Of a stretch of 64,000 nt of DNA, positions 33,801 through 48,800 are shown one piece after another. The translations under genes were made by a program, and so were the position numbers. The stretch spans positions 510,777 to 574,776 of the forward strand of contig JAAGOF010000041.1 of NCBI GenBank assembly GCA_010645155.1. The letters run 5' to 3'. The notes beneath the pieces are model-generated. The model saw only the letters and a program-made list of their open reading frames with translations. It made no database searches and was not told where the DNA came from. This stretch comes from Tigriopus japonicus (lineage: Eukaryota > Arthropoda > Copepoda > Harpacticoida > Harpacticidae). Each line of letters starts with the position of its first letter. The stretch's first letter is position 1.

Positions 33801-36800
33801 TCATGTTTAGATTAAATATCATCACGATGATGATGGTGGCGATGATACAGATATGTTGGATGAACTGGCTGAAGCCAAGAAATCTGGGAAATGTATGTCA
33901 GGACTGATTTCCATGGCGTGAGAAAAAGCAGAGAAGAACTCAATTTGTGTGACCCCTTCGTCGATCCGTGGCAAAATGTGTCTTTTTTTCTTGAACATGT
34001 GGGCGTGCTTGTCTAAATATGCCCTACATAAGCTAATCAAATTGTCCGCCTTTGTTCAAACTCGAAGTCATTCCAAGTACGAAAGTCGACTCTCGAAATT
34101 CGCAATTCTCTCTTGCATTGTTTGATGGAGAGAGAATGTTGAGCGATGCTTCAAACCCGTTTCACCAATCCATATGACAGCTTAATGAATTTGTCGAGCT
34201 CGAGCTTCTCTTCGAATCCCTTGAGTTCAATCATTCAAGTCCCAAGTGACAATCCATTGCAATTGAACATCAAGTTTTCCCCTCGAACTGTACCCCAACA
34301 AAATATGGACGATCAAGAATGTGTCATCTACTTGGTTTGTTGTCCATTAAACATGGCCATTTTGCTTCTCCGAATTCTATTCAAGCTCATGCATGCTCGA
34401 TGACTTTCAAAGGCGGATTGAACATGGAAGAAAGTGAATGATTTGCTAAACGACGACAACGAAATGAAACTTTCATCCTCACCTGAATTATGCAATGGCT
34501 CAAACGGCCTTAAAAGGGACATGTCTCGGTTCCATAAATACTTGATTGGCATTGCCTTGCCAAATGTAGAAACATCTCCAACCTTGTCACCAGAATGGCC
34601 GACGAATGAGATTGCCAGGCTAATTTAGTATTCCACTAAAATCTCCCACCTTCAATGCAGATATAATTCAGGAATGGAGAGTTTTAAACCGTGGTCGTGC
34701 TTTTAAATTGGCCGAAAAAGTCAAAAGAAGCGGGAAAGGCCTTTGGCAATCTCGCAATAAAGGCCACTTTTGTATCTCAATGATGTCTGATGAAATCACC
34801 TCGGTCAAAATATCGCAATCAAGCCTTAAAGAAAACCACTTAACAGAAGCGTCATGACTTGAACCCATTGAGCCCAACTTTCAAATCTTGAGCAAGACAA
34901 ATTTGGCCCCCAAACAATTTTGTTGAGAGTTTCTCAAGAAAAATTACCGAGACGTGTCAAATTAGGCCATTTGATCTAGTCTGTAAAAGTCCAGAGAACT
35001 CGAAATCACGACAATTGACGAATCTTTTGTATCAAGGCCGAATTCAAGTAATTAAACCGTCTCGTTTTTCTGTTTTTGCTCCCTCTGATTGAATTTGCAA
35101 GACGCGCCAATTGCATTCAACGTGGAATATTCCAAATGACAAATGTAATAAAAAAGTAAAATCAAATCTCATCCTGACATGCAACTAGGATCTCTACTTG
35201 ATCGATTTGCTTACTTCTTTCCCATTCAAGTCCGGATGATTTCACTGTCAATGTCCCCATGACAAAGAGCGCTTTTTCTCTATTGCGTGCTTAAACCATT
35301 GAGAATGCATCTGTCCCTTGTCACCACGAATCCATGACAAACTAACGTGCGATTGCTAGTCCAGTTAGCAAACTATTACAATATACAGAGACACACACAC
35401 ACTCACAAAAAAAGACACATTCAGATCCAGGTCATGAAATGGTGACGACGAGAGATCTTATCGGAAAGGTTCTCTCTAATTTGGCTTAATCTGATTTGGA
35501 AGCTATTCGTTCAATATGTCTCTCATGCTTGCCAAATTCCTTTTTCTGTGGATGATCTCTGGGTAAATTCAGGTTCCTGTCAGATCCAGCTAAGCTAAGG
35601 AAGGTCGAAGGTTACAAGAGCATATTTTTTCGCATACAGGGTGGTTTCGATATCATGTTTAAAGCAAGAACCCGTTCCGGAAAAAGCCCCCCCCCTAGCT
35701 ATAGATGGAGGTAAAACAAAGGCGATTGATAAGTTCATTGGCCCTTTTTGTTGAGGTTATTCTCACCTCCACAAAATCAAAGCAATGTTAAAAAAATACA
35801 AAGTCGCTCAAAGATGTTTATTCAACAAGTGAAGTGCCTCTGAGCGGAAAAAGACATCGCTTAGGTGGGCGGGTTCTGTTCTGGTTGAAATGGTTCATGA
35901 ATATGTCATAACAGTGTCGACTAAGATGCATTTCTGGCCTACTCCATCTCTGTCATCGGCTGCCTCTGGTGCTTTGGGTCAAAATCCTCTATTCCGAGTA
36001 TCATACATGCATCGAGATGGCATGGCTCCCTCATCATCATCACTATTACTAACTTTCATAAGACAAAACTCGAGGAGAAGGCTCTGTAATGCCAATCCAT
36101 TTTCCTAGACCTCACTATCGTGCCTGTGTGCGAATCTTTTCGCCTTGCTTTGAACCACTGGTCATGATTGTTATGGTGGGAAATGCACTTTTCTTTGGCC
36201 CAACGCGACCATATGAGGACCTCTTGAAACGAGAAGTCTATACGTAGAGTAAAGACGAATAGCCGTCAAATAGGCCATTGATCGATTTTTAAACTGGCAG
36301 TCTTGAGTGGTTGGCAGCTTGGAGAGATGTACCAAAATTCATTCAAAGGAAAAGTGGGCTGTTCAGATGAACAATTGTAGATCTCTAGCGTCTTTTCAAT
36401 GACGATGCCTGCGGCGAATAGAGAAGTAGTTGGATCGGCAATGGAATGGAATGGCCTCAACCTGGATAAAGAAGAGCCCCCTTCGAATTCGACCTCTGGC
36501 TTGTCGAAAAAAAAGATGAATTTTGCAAACGCAAGCCTCGACTTTTATGGCAAAGGCACGATGGCTCATCGCCAAACCACGAGAACAAGGTTTCTCTGCA
36601 AATTGAAAGTGCCCTATGTTGGCAGGTAGAAAACATTACAAATGCTTTTTGTTGTTGTTACAAGCTCAAAAGAGTCGTCGTCTATGCAACAACATGAGAC
36701 TTGTTTGCGGATTCCTCTCTATACATTCAATTACCTCTGTTATCAAAACCATTTTGAAGCGAAGAACCTTTCATTTATTGATCTGAGGGCCACTCAATTA

Positions 36801-39800
36801 AGACCTCATCTCAACCATTTTTTCCCTGAAGTATCGTCAATTTCCAAGCGATACAGGGTTGGCTTACAAATACCATCTTTTTAACATCCATTTTCCTGGT
36901 TGAGTATCCAAATTATGTTTCACATTTCGAAAATTGTCCCTAGATACTTTAATTAGCTTCTAGGAACGACAAGTCCATAAAAGATCTGGTTTTCCCATTG
37001 CTCAATTCCGACAAGCTCCACATTTTTTTGTCAACCCTGTTTTGAACGAGATCTGCACTTGAGCGTTTGGGTTTGGGACTGGTGTTTTGGAGAACCCCGG
37101 TGTTTACCCAAACTACATGGAAAAAAGAGCATCAAAACAGGTTTTTGGGGGAGCCAAGGAAACGAGGCCGCTTTTTGTGATCTCTAAACAGTCTTTATTC
37201 ATCATTCTGATGGCATGTCGTACTAATAGGAGGCATTGGTCTGCTAGGAACATTCGATTCTTTTTACCCCCATGTTTGTTCAGGTCGGAAAAATATGACT
37301 GTGATCGTCTCTCCAGATGCAACTTTAGTAAGTTATGTAGTACAGCCAACCTCCTGCCATTCTAAGGTTCACTCCATGGTGACTTTGCAGAAATTGGGGA
37401 AAGTTGAGCCCTATCAGTACCGAAAGTATCACCATCGACCAACGAACTCTGACTCATGGAATTAAATGAAGCTCTCAAGACTCTTAGGAAATTGCCTTCG
37501 AAATTTTAGCGGTGGGTGATAAACATGATCCCATCAAGACGATGAATGCGAACGTGTCAAGGAATGGAAGATATGGATTACTGCCACTCCTCCTTTGGCC
37601 GACTTCTGTTTGTCTTTCTTTGTTGCTAGAATATGCCACCAACCTCCATCCATTTCTCCACCCTTATCCAAGTTGCTTCGTGACGTGACTGACACTCGGT
37701 TCAAATCGAGTTCAAACAGCTTTGGGTGTATTTACTCAAACGTACCCTCAAGAGCGTTCTGGGTACCCCAGATTTTTTGTGGAACTAATTGTATCAATTA
37801 GTAGTTTGAATTGGAAACATCAAGGACAAAGAAACTTGGGCCTTTGGTTCATCGTCAGAGATTTGGGTCACCCACGTCTTTGCCGGATCTAAAAATAGCC
37901 AATGCCTACCAAAACATTGTGGAAACGGCTAGACTTTCTCATTCATACCAAACACACGACAACTTTGACAAGAAAGGAGGTTTTTTTTGGCTTCTTTATT
38001 AAGTCGTAGAAACTATTGGATTCCTTGGAAAGGCTTCTACTAGTAAAATACATGGCTTTTACGAAAAATGAACACTTTCTTGTTAAGGTTATGATTAGCT
38101 AAAATACATCAGAAATGGTGTTTTATGGGTTTAAAAAAGTGAAACGCAAAGTTTTGATCCCAAAATTGACACATTTTTTTTCTTCAAAATTCAAAACAAT
38201 TGATGTTTTAGCTCACAAGCAATGTGGATTTTAACCTTTTACTTGTTCAAAAACAGCTCAAAACTTTTCAAAATTGTTTTGACAAAAGGTAAAAGAGCTC
38301 AAAAATTTCGTGTCCCACTTCATTCGAGTTTTCCTATGATTTATCATGAAGGAAAAGATGAATTTTCTCCAACCAGAAGGTTCATTTTTCTAAAGTCCAC
38401 CTTAAATACTCAAATACTCATTCTTCGCTCAGATTTCTCTCACACTAAATCAACAGGAACCATCCAGGAAAATTCACCTTGTAACCGCTTTGCTTTTATA
38501 TATTGATATAGGTACTGATATATACCGTATCAGTCTAACTCTTAAGTTCCTTATCAAATGATATATGTCTGCTATTTGATTGGGGTTCCCTTCTCTTCCT
38601 TTGTTACATTTCCTTTGGTGTTCCGGGAAAAATCTAGTCCTACATCGAATGTACCTACCTACGTACGTACGTACAAAACACGTAGTCAGGCTGAGCATTC
38701 ATTCAAAATTTCTTGCCCGATGACGTCACAGCCTTGGCACAAGAAGACCTCTTAGAGGAACCCAAATTGGATCTATCACGTGTGGGAGGCGACTATCATT
38801 AATCCCAACAATCCAGACCTCTAGCTCGTCATTAATTGTTCCAACATTTCATGGCCCTTTGTGCTTTTGAGTCTGCTCTTCCGGTTTCCGTCTGCTTTTG
38901 GGAGGGGATTTTATGGTTCCATATGGTTGAGATCCTGTTGCATTCGTGGCATGAAAGTAGCTCGTCTCTTTGCCCTTGGTCGTGTTCCAAATTCACTTTT
39001 TCTCCAAACCCAATCCCAAGAGTGGCTTTCTAACTTGGCAAAGGCTAATCTTGGTTCACGCCAACCAACGACGAGAAGACTGAAAAGTGAGTTATGGTTG
39101 GGGTTGTCAATTCATATGAATTATTTAGAGCTTGGTATTAGGAGGATTTTGGCGCGAATTTGCTCTGAACTGAGGAGACAATTATTCGAAGAGCGCCTTC
39201 ATTCCTGATTTGGTGGTCCATTCATTGAAGGGGCAGGGAAAAAAGGAGTCCATGAAACTGGCTGGAGGGCCTTTCAGGCCTTCACTCACTGTGAAGTACT
39301 GTATGTGGGCTGATAGGAGCTTCCACGGTCGTGACGTCATAGGGCAAGCAAGGAAAGCAACAGGCGGACATGAAGGCCGATTGAAGGTCGTGTATGGACG
39401 TGGTTCGTCTGGTCGACGGGCGTACTCTGTCCGAGCAACATGTATACACAATGGAAATCGATCCATAATTAATGCCTTGGAGAGTGTAGAAAGACTCCTC
39501 AAGATTGGATTGACGCCTGTATGTAGGGTCCTTTGCCAAAGTTCTCTTTTCCCTTCACAGAGGGCGTCATTGACTGAAGGGGAGATGTCGCCTCTGTGAT
39601 GGGGCGCTCTCTGGCGGCGAAAACAAGAGCTGTTTAGTTAATCAAACTTGATTTGTTTGCACTTGAAATTAAAACCAGATCTTCTTTGACAAGAGCGGTA
39701 CAGGAATAGCAATGGTGTATAATATTCACCCACACTCCAAAGTATGATTAAGACTCAAAACTAAAAAGAAACACGAGCTAGAAAAAAGAATACAAGATCA

Positions 39801-42800
39801 AGGGAATCGCTCGCGTTCCCCTTTCTCAGCAACTTTGAAGTTTTGACAAATGAATGTGTTGTGGAAAAGAAAATTTGATCCACCCAGCCAGCAATCTAGA
39901 ACAACAGCAAACTCGTCAACTGAAGTTTTCCCGAGATTGAGAGCACCAACTTGGAAATGGATCACTCTTTGAGCGAGTGAAAATGGAAGGTCTCCTTTTT
40001 TTTATTAAAAAATAATCCAAAGTTGCCAAAGAAGACACGATCAGTGCTTTGCCGACAGGAGCACGGGATTAATGTGAATATTGATTATTCCACCAGCAAC
40101 CCGCATTTATTTTGACAAATTGTGGATGGTATTTCCAACGGAGTCGTGTTCTGAAGGGTTTTGAACCCGAAATTGCACACAATATCGCATCCAATATGAA
40201 TTAACGAATGTGTTCTCGTCTTCATTAAAAAAGTTTGCCAAATTGAAGAGAAGAGGCATTAAGGGTTAAGCTTTGTACCTCCAAACAAGAAAGGTGATCA
40301 TTACTGGTAGCCTTGAACATTGTCGAGGAGTTTTGAAGCTCAACTTTATTCCAAAAGTCATGCTTGAAAATGCATTCTTAATAAGGTCATGGCAAAAGGT
40401 GGTGGTGCACAACTTAGAGTTGCATCAAAAAGCGAATTGGACGTAACGAAATTATGCATTTGTTCTGGCAATTGCATTCCTTTTAAGTAGCCATCCGACG
40501 TTCCATGTGCGATCCTTGAGAACGAGGAATGTGTTCCAGAGAAATCTGGATTGGAAAAGAGACGTCTCGCAAAGATCAAGCATCTCATTCAATTCATTTC
40601 GAGGAGACACGACCAGATCTTGATATTGGTATTGGGTTATTTTTCTTCTCAAGTACATTTGCTTGAGGAAGAGTTAGTTTTTAATTTGTGCCAATTAATA
40701 GCCTTGCAGTAGAGGGGTCCTATGATTTGATTTTATCTTAAATTTGTTAGGTGACGAGGGTGAAAATTGTGTTGCAGAATTGTTCGAACATGATAAAAGG
40801 ACTGCATCTCAAGTAATAACTTCCCCACAACTAATAAGAATAATGATTGTAATTCAAATCCCATGTCAAAAATTAAGAACAAAATTCGAGCCATTTAGCA
40901 ATAAAATTCAAGATATTTTTCTTAACGTTGATGAATGAACGAATTTAAATTCAGGAATAGGATGATCTTTCCCCATCTTTTGTGTAGTCAGACAAAGAGA
41001 AACGACTTAATCAAGAAAAATATTTGTATTTTCGGGATTTGGCACATGACTAGTGACAAATGATTTAAGTGCAAAAACATTAGGTCATAAACCGTGTAAT
41101 TTCTCGTTGCCATTTTTCACAAACCTTTTTTTTCATTTGTTTGTCGACTCATTATCAATTGAACCATTTCTTTGGAGAATCTTTCATGAAAAAAACACCA
41201 CAATTCCAATCGATTCAACCATCCATGAACAAATATGGTTAATAGTTCTCGGAACAAAAAAGCTAACGCTCAAGCTCAAAATGTATTCTTACCTCTTCAA
41301 CAAAACAGACATTGATCAATCATCATAATTGGACATGGTGTGTTGTTCATGTTCAAAAATCCACCATTCGTTACAAATTGTTGTGTGGAAGAATTAACTG
41401 CAGTCCCGGGATGGAATAATTCTGTATCTATATCTCTCTTGGCTCAAAGTCGGACATGACCTCGCTCTAATTTCTCATAATGTGAATGAATAATGGCCGT
41501 AATAACAACATGAGACTTGGCTACATATGTATGGTACATTCACTCGAATGACATGATAGTACAACTTACATGAGGAGAAGGAACGAGAAGGGGACAGAAA
41601 ACTACAAGAGCCTTTTCATTGCTCCAAGAGACACCATCAACTCATTTGTTTCCCCACGGGATTCCAAGATACCCCTCGCTTTTGCATTCTTCATTTCAGA
41701 GCAGGGCCCCAATTGTTACTTTGCAAGCGTGCACTTGGTACATTACGGAATCCAAAGCTTCCGAGGAATCACAATTCAAATTGCATTGTCTTTTTCGCTT
41801 GGGATTTGGGTGTCCCAACATCGAGTTATTCAAGTTTCTGTCAGGTGCAATCGCTTTAAATGAAATGGGCGGAGAGGATCTGGTTCACTTTGTGATTCGA
41901 TACCCACACCTTTGGCTAATATTGGCAGAGTTGTACTGTACAACGTTGTACATGGTTGGCTCTTCACGACTTAATTTGACTAGAGGAGATTGTGACAAGA
42001 CACTTGGTTGTCATTGTTCAATTTTGTTCAATTAACGAGTATCCATTAGATTGAAGAGGAAAAAGCTTTTCATTTGATGTGTATTTTGCCACCAGCCAAA
42101 TTTGATCTAGATGCGAGCTTGACCTCATTGTGTACAGGTTTTGGAAGATAAAAGTAATTGGAAAATGTGATTGGATTTTCTCTCAAGTTTAATCTCGAGT
42201 CTTGCTTGTTCCAGGTATGTTCTACTTAACTGAACGTTGCAAAAACTTGCCTCCATCCTCGTGTTCTTCAGTGGGAGAAATGTGTAAGATTGTTTCTTGG
42301 GTGCTTTATCGTGGCTCCTAAGTGTGCATCTTCAGTCACGACAGAGCTACACACATTAGTAGGCTTTGTTGGAATCAAACTTTCTAGTTCAATCTTCAAA
42401 TCAAGAAGGCTTGAATTCGTGCTGAGCCCTTACACCCCAAGCTTGTGTTTTTGACTACAAGTTCTCTGATTGTTAATCATGATTGAACTATGAAGTTTTT
42501 AACAATGCCCAATTTTTACCTGCAAGTATTGGTCACATGTTGTCAGTAATGTATCGTTCCACTCCAATTTTGAGGAGAGTTGCACTTAATTACACAAACC
42601 AGGTCATTTGTCAAATAGTGTTTAGCTAATGGTGAAAAAGATGTACTTTCATCTACTAAATCACAACAAATTGCTCGTAATATCAAAGGCAAAGCTAGCA
42701 CCGTTGAACTGAGCTATACCCAATTTTAGGTAACTTCTAGTTTTTCCCATACATCAAGATTTCTTATTTGACTCCTAAAAATCAATTTGCATTGACTTTA

Positions 42801-45800
42801 TGATTTGTCAAATTTGATGTCAATCAAAAGAAAGGCATTTTTCTATTATCACTTGGGATGATGTTACGTCATCCAGAAGAACCATCATCTCTCTCATTCA
42901 GAACCAAAAGTTGCTCCTCAAATGGAAATGATTTTGGCACAAAAGTCATTTACAAATCCCCTTGAAAACAAGCCCTATGGCTAAAGGGGATTTTCGGGTC
43001 CCATTTATATCATGTATACTTCCAACCCTTTATTTAAGCTTACCTTTTTACACCTTGACCAAGCCTAAAATACATGATAGTCATGATCAATACATGATAA
43101 TTAGATAAAACAAATCAGCACTTGTTTGCTTACATACTTTTTGTGTGCCATGTGAGCGAAGAAGTTTGAAGATACTAAATGATTTTGAGCAATTCTATTT
43201 TGCTCTCCGGTACTGATTACTATTAGCCATCAACACCATTTTTTTCTAATTCAGTTGCTTGGCAAAAATCTCATTGTCAATTAGTTTGATACAATTCTAT
43301 GTCCATTCACAGCTGATAAAATGTAAATATTTTGAGACATTTCTCTTTGCTTTGGGAATCCAGTGGAGAAATAGAGGCCAAGGAGGTTTCTTACCAAATA
43401 AACAATAATTTATCACCAATGATGGTTCCTACATCATAAAATGAAGTTGAGGAAATTGCAAAACCAATTTGCCGTTGTGAAGAAAAGGAAGATAATTATT
43501 TCTCTGTGGTCAGTAGATTGTAAACCATAGAGGATTGAATGACCAAAGAAAGTTAATTCCAATGCCAGCATCATAGAAATTGCCTTTAACGATCTCATCC
43601 AACTTCTTCAATTTGGCTTTGTGACCCAAGGAATATCCAAGTTGTTTGAGTTTCAAACAAAGTTTGTTTCAAATGTTTGATTTGTCCCGAGCTTGAAAGA
43701 ACCAAGTTTCTCTCGCAACCCTAGCTTTGTAAGCACTTTTGAAACGATGTATCCCGTTCGTGCTCAGCCTGGTCCTTCATGCATTCCTCGTTTGCTTTTC
43801 CCCCCTTTAGATTTCCAAACAGCTGAACCTGTTGTGGCTCTTCTTCCATGCCATTTTATGGTCTTTGAATGGCCTTTAAGACGAGTCCTATGATCTTGTC
43901 TCCCAGTGGTCTTGTTGCCTTCTGGTCTAGGTCTTTAGCCGGGGGGGACGATTTCAAAGTTGCAATCTGTGGCTTGGTGCTTCTCTTTCTCCAAAGAAAG
44001 GAAAGAGCCAGGATCCAAAGAATGAGGAATACAGAAGGAGCAGGATTCATTCCACGGAAGAGGCTATAAAGACCCAAGAAGTAAAACGTGGAGGGGAATG
44101 CTATCATAAGGAATCAACTTGGAACTCTCCCTCCGGCACTGAATAATTAAACAGTGTGTTGGTCCCTCGAGGGTGAATGTTTAAGTGGCCTATTCATCGG
44201 GTAGTGTTGGAAGCACAATCGAATGATGATGGGACAAGCTCTGATCAAGGTCGAGTGAAGTAGACTTGGCCGCTTGTCTTGCCGGATCAATGAAAGTACG
44301 AATATGTGGCGATTATACACTCCCAAGCTAAGGTTGAATGCCAGGCTAGCTCAGCTTCCCGAAGCACTTCCAATACGTAAGGCCCGCATGTGAAGTAGTA
44401 CATCATTATATAAAAGGCCACGCAAGAAATCCGGTCCAGACCCCGTTGGGTGTGTGTATGTGACTGTGCGTGCTCTTGCTCTATTTTTCCATTGTGCTCC
44501 TTGATTCTTTCTCAGTCCTATTTGGGCTTGTGGCCTAGGCCATTATATACGTCCCTAGCACTCATGTGCCGTACTTTTCTGAGTAAGGCTAGAAGCCTAC
44601 CAACAGCGACCATTGTCGATGGCGGCGGCAGCGGCGGCGCACACGGAAGATTCTCGTGGTGGCAAAGTGGAGGGAGGCCCCCTTCTAGCCTTCGATGTGC
44701 CATTCCATGCAACAACTCTCGCCATCTTATCTTCTTGTTCTGCCTCTTTTTGACAGAGAGGTTAGAGGATCCGTCCAAACTTGGCCTGAACTTTTTGGAG
44801 AGAGGGTGAAGAAGAGCTCGTCCCGCAGTGCTCTATGGTTCTCCCGTCGGCCCGCTGCTTGCCCGTGTGTCCCCTCCATATGCCTTTGAAAAGAAGGAAC
44901 AAGGAAGGAAATTGGGCTGGCCTCGAGGATCGGCCATGTCTCTGTTTGGTGGCCTCCCCCCTTATAAGGGCACGTCGTCGCCCTTAGGCCAGGCCATCCA
45001 TGCATGGGCACCATCCCGTGACTTCTTTGTGTTCTTGATATGAGGACGTTCGTATACTACACGTTCATAGGAAAGAGGGGAGTCGTGGTAGCACTTCGAG
45101 GCGAAGTGGGAGTGTAGTAGGGGTTTGTGTGGTGGCGGTGGTGGTAGTGGAGCAAGTGGAGGTGGTGCTGGTGGAGTATGTACATGAACGAGTGTGCCTT
45201 GGCACCCATCCATGCCCCCTTGTTACAGAGCTTTAGACAGAGAACAAATAGTGGAAGAAGACAAGCTAGAGTAAGAGAGGAGCAGAGAGAAATTGGAGAG
45301 AATCATTGCAAGTCACTCACTTGCCGCTTGGCGTCGCCGTCGTGCTGTACCAGGACTTGTCCCCTTCCCTTGAACAGTATTGACGTTGTGCTTGGCGATA
45401 TCGCCACCAACACTCACATGTATAAACTTACTCAGTCACCCACTCACTCACGGATGGAGCTTGTTCTCCTCCTCCAGTTATTAGGAAGGGGAACGTGGAG
45501 GTGGTGAAGGACTGCCTCTTCTCGTCCGACCGTCGCCTTCTCCAGTTGGCGGATGAGTGTGTGCGTGTGTTCATGCTCTTCTCTCTCTCTCTCTTACACA
45601 ACGCCCCCTTGGCCTCCTGTTTCCCTGTTGTCGACGTTGACGATTCTTTCATATCATCATTTGCCTTCCAACCACACACCCGAGCACACATGCTTAGCAA
45701 GTGATCCGGAGTGGAGAGAGGAAACGGAGACAGAGAAAACTTGGAGAACTTTATTCCTGGGATTTGGCCAACCGTTCAGTGCTCCCGGACCGAATTTCTG

Positions 45801-48800
45801 GATCCCACGTCCCATGGAACCCTAAGGATCTTGTGCTTTTGACACTTGGAACATTTCCCATTCTTCTTCCTCTTCATTGTCCTCCTCCTCCTTCTCCTCC
45901 TTCCTTCCTTCCGATCCTCTGTGCCCTTGGCCAAGAAGTATTAACTAAGTGAGTGTCGGTCGGTCTAGGGGCACCCAAAAATTGCAGGGTCCAAGCCGTG
46001 ACAAAGACTTGAATTTTCTCATGTATGAGTCACGACAAAAAGTCCCTCCCACCAAAGGTTCACCTTGATCCCACATCTGTGGATAGTTCAGGAACTATTC
46101 AGTTGTGCGAAAAAGCGGCATAACTCCTTCTTTCTCCCTCTCTCGCTCTCCATTTGCTCCACAACGTTTAAGGAGACGAAGAGAACGAACTACTCACTTG
46201 CCAACTCCCCAATTTTTCGACACCGAAGGAAACCGAACAAGAAAATCGTCGAGTCGAACGACTCCCTCATTCTGTTTACTCATCGTGCCGCCCTATTGGC
46301 ATTGGGGAGGAGGGTTGGAGTGCTTCGAATGCTTCTGCTTTGCAGACGAAGCTCAAAAGTTGTGGAGGAATAACAACAAGTGAAACAACTTCCAGTTCTA
46401 CTGTCAATCTATCCCTTCTGCCATATGGCAGGAGGCTGCTACAAGAAAGATCAACCCGAGTTTGAATCTGCTGCTTTCTCCAGGCTCATTGTTCCTCATG
46501 ACAGACAGAAGGGACGAATTCCGAATAACAGAAGCCATCGCCAGATTGACCAATTGTCGAAGAAGCCCCAGAAACGGTGCATCCCCGAGTGATTCCCTCC
46601 AGCCAGTGTGCCTCATGCCTCCAATTTTTGTTTGTCCATATTGTTCCACCCGTTTTTTTGGGCAGCATTCTGACTAATGTCTCCATCTCTCCGCCTGCAC
46701 ATTTGCTAAGACCTTGGTTGTTTTAAATACACAGGTGAGCAAAGGTTCAGGTGCGTGAGCGGGAGTTCGCAACTCATCATCGAGTTTTACAACTTCGGCA
46801 TGAAAAGTGATCATCATCCCCATAAATTCTTTATATGTGTTGAATGTTTACCGCGCCACTCTCATCATCATGGTTTTTATTTAAGCTGCTTTTTATGCCT
46901 CGACTCTTAATTATGACCATACCGTGTGCTGCATGCAGCCAGCAGTAGAGTAACATGCCATTCAAGAACGAATGAGGCCAATTCCACTTGGTTGTTGGCA
47001 AGTAGGAGCCGTGTTGTTCCAAGTTGCACACTGCCAATAGAAAATGTCAATGAATGCCAAATAAATCTAAACCCTTTTCTTAAGCTTGCGGGAGCTTTTG
47101 CCTTCTCTTCAATAGCATAGAATTACTACCCGGTAAAGCCGATGGACTTAAAGCAGAATCTACTGTACTTAGTACTATAGGGAGCCAGGAAAACGAATGG
47201 AGAATGACAGTATTTTCTCAGGTGTGAGTGAGAAAGAGAGGGAGGATGATCCAGCTGAAAGTAAAACCCCTGACCCAATTAATTCGTCTTCAATCTTGGA
47301 AAACATGCTCCTTGTTTTTCCAAGTTCTTTCAGGAAAAGATCATTATTTTCACTCCTGGGCGAAAGCCCGAGCAATGGCATGATGTGTGAGGATTACTCA
47401 TTTCGCTCCCAAGAGTTTCAATTCTTGATGAAATTTTCCCCATCCACTCGTTTGTCAGCTTTCTCTCTGGGATCCAAATACCCCAAGGGGATCGAGACCC
47501 TCGCCAACCTATGTTTCAATTGACGAAATCATAATAACACTGACGAGCTCATTTCTCCTCACGAGGAGGACCTGTTCTTGGTTCCACTGGATTTCTTTGT
47601 CGAGTCATGGCACATTAGTGGCACAATGGCACAGTTGATCCATTCCTTCACGTGTTGACCGAGCCACGTCGTGGAACATAAAGAACCGGCAAAAAGCGCC
47701 TTTGGAAGAAAGAGCAAGTTTATGGGTTGCTGCCACACTTGAATTCAGAAGAGTGCTCTCGACTCACCCATTTTCACATGGATCGTGACTACTTTCTTCC
47801 TTCGTTGTCCATCTATGGACGAGTTTGTTGGTATACGTACAAGGCTTTTTTTAAACCATTTCAATGCACATCGCTCTCTCTCTCTCTCTAATCTTCAGCT
47901 TAACTCAATGTTAGTTAGGCCTGGAAGTGAATTGGACCAGAAGCATTCGAGTTGTTCGTATCGTCAATGATGCATAAAGCAATCTCTTTTGTATTGAAAA
48001 CTACTCAACCTGTTCAATTGGGATCCTTTTTGCTACTTGTTGAACATCTTGGCGTTTCGAGACGAGAAAAAAACCCGCAGGTGTGGATCAGGTTCTTGAC
48101 AGTTTGCCGAGGTTAAGCATGAAACTTTAATTGGGAGCAGACTATTTTGAGGTGGATGCCCGGGTAATGCCGTTGTTGTTATTGTTATGGAGCCAGGTTA
48201 TGAGAGACCTCATGAGTGAGGAAGTCTTTCGGATCAGGTTTCGTTTCCAAGCTCCCCTTGATGGTTTTTCTCATTTCTCAAAAAGGGGGAGAGAGAAAGA
48301 GAAGATTGACTCATTATTAGTCTCATATGTAATTCCATCGCCTCACCTCGTTCTAATGAGAGGCCAAAAGGAATCGACCGCAAATCTCAAACATCCCACT
48401 TCTACTTTGCCCCCCCCCTCATTTCATACATATATATGTACTACAAAAGTGGGCGACGGTGAAAAAAAGATAGAAAATTCTCCGGAAAATTCAAAGTGCA
48501 CTCGCATGATAACAAACCTGACAAGCCAAAAATGTGACGTTAGCAGGGTTGGGAATCTCTTTTATCGGTCGGAAATCCGATGATAATCTCTGGCCCCTTT
48601 CCTCTTTAGGCAGACTAACTTGCTTGCCTACCAACTAGTGAAACATTGAACTCCAACGAGTGAAACATTGAACCACTGAAATGAAGGACGGAGTCTCTCT
48701 GCATTGTCATCATCATCATTATTATCGCGATAGGAGTCGTCAGATATAGAACTTTGTCTCTGAATATTTCCCCCCACCAATTCTGGGCTGAACGAACGAG

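Noticed and set aside
37690..37720. CTCGGTTCAAATCGAG, a T-arm-like stem-loop
   Set aside because: The upstream 60 bp do not fold as a tRNA and lack an A box.
39210..39599. 129-codon intronic frame
   Set aside because: No domain resemblance, overlapping frames on the other strand and a hairpin at its end; treated as chance.
48131..48583. 150-codon frame
   Set aside because: Opens with TTG rather than ATG and has no recognisable domain.
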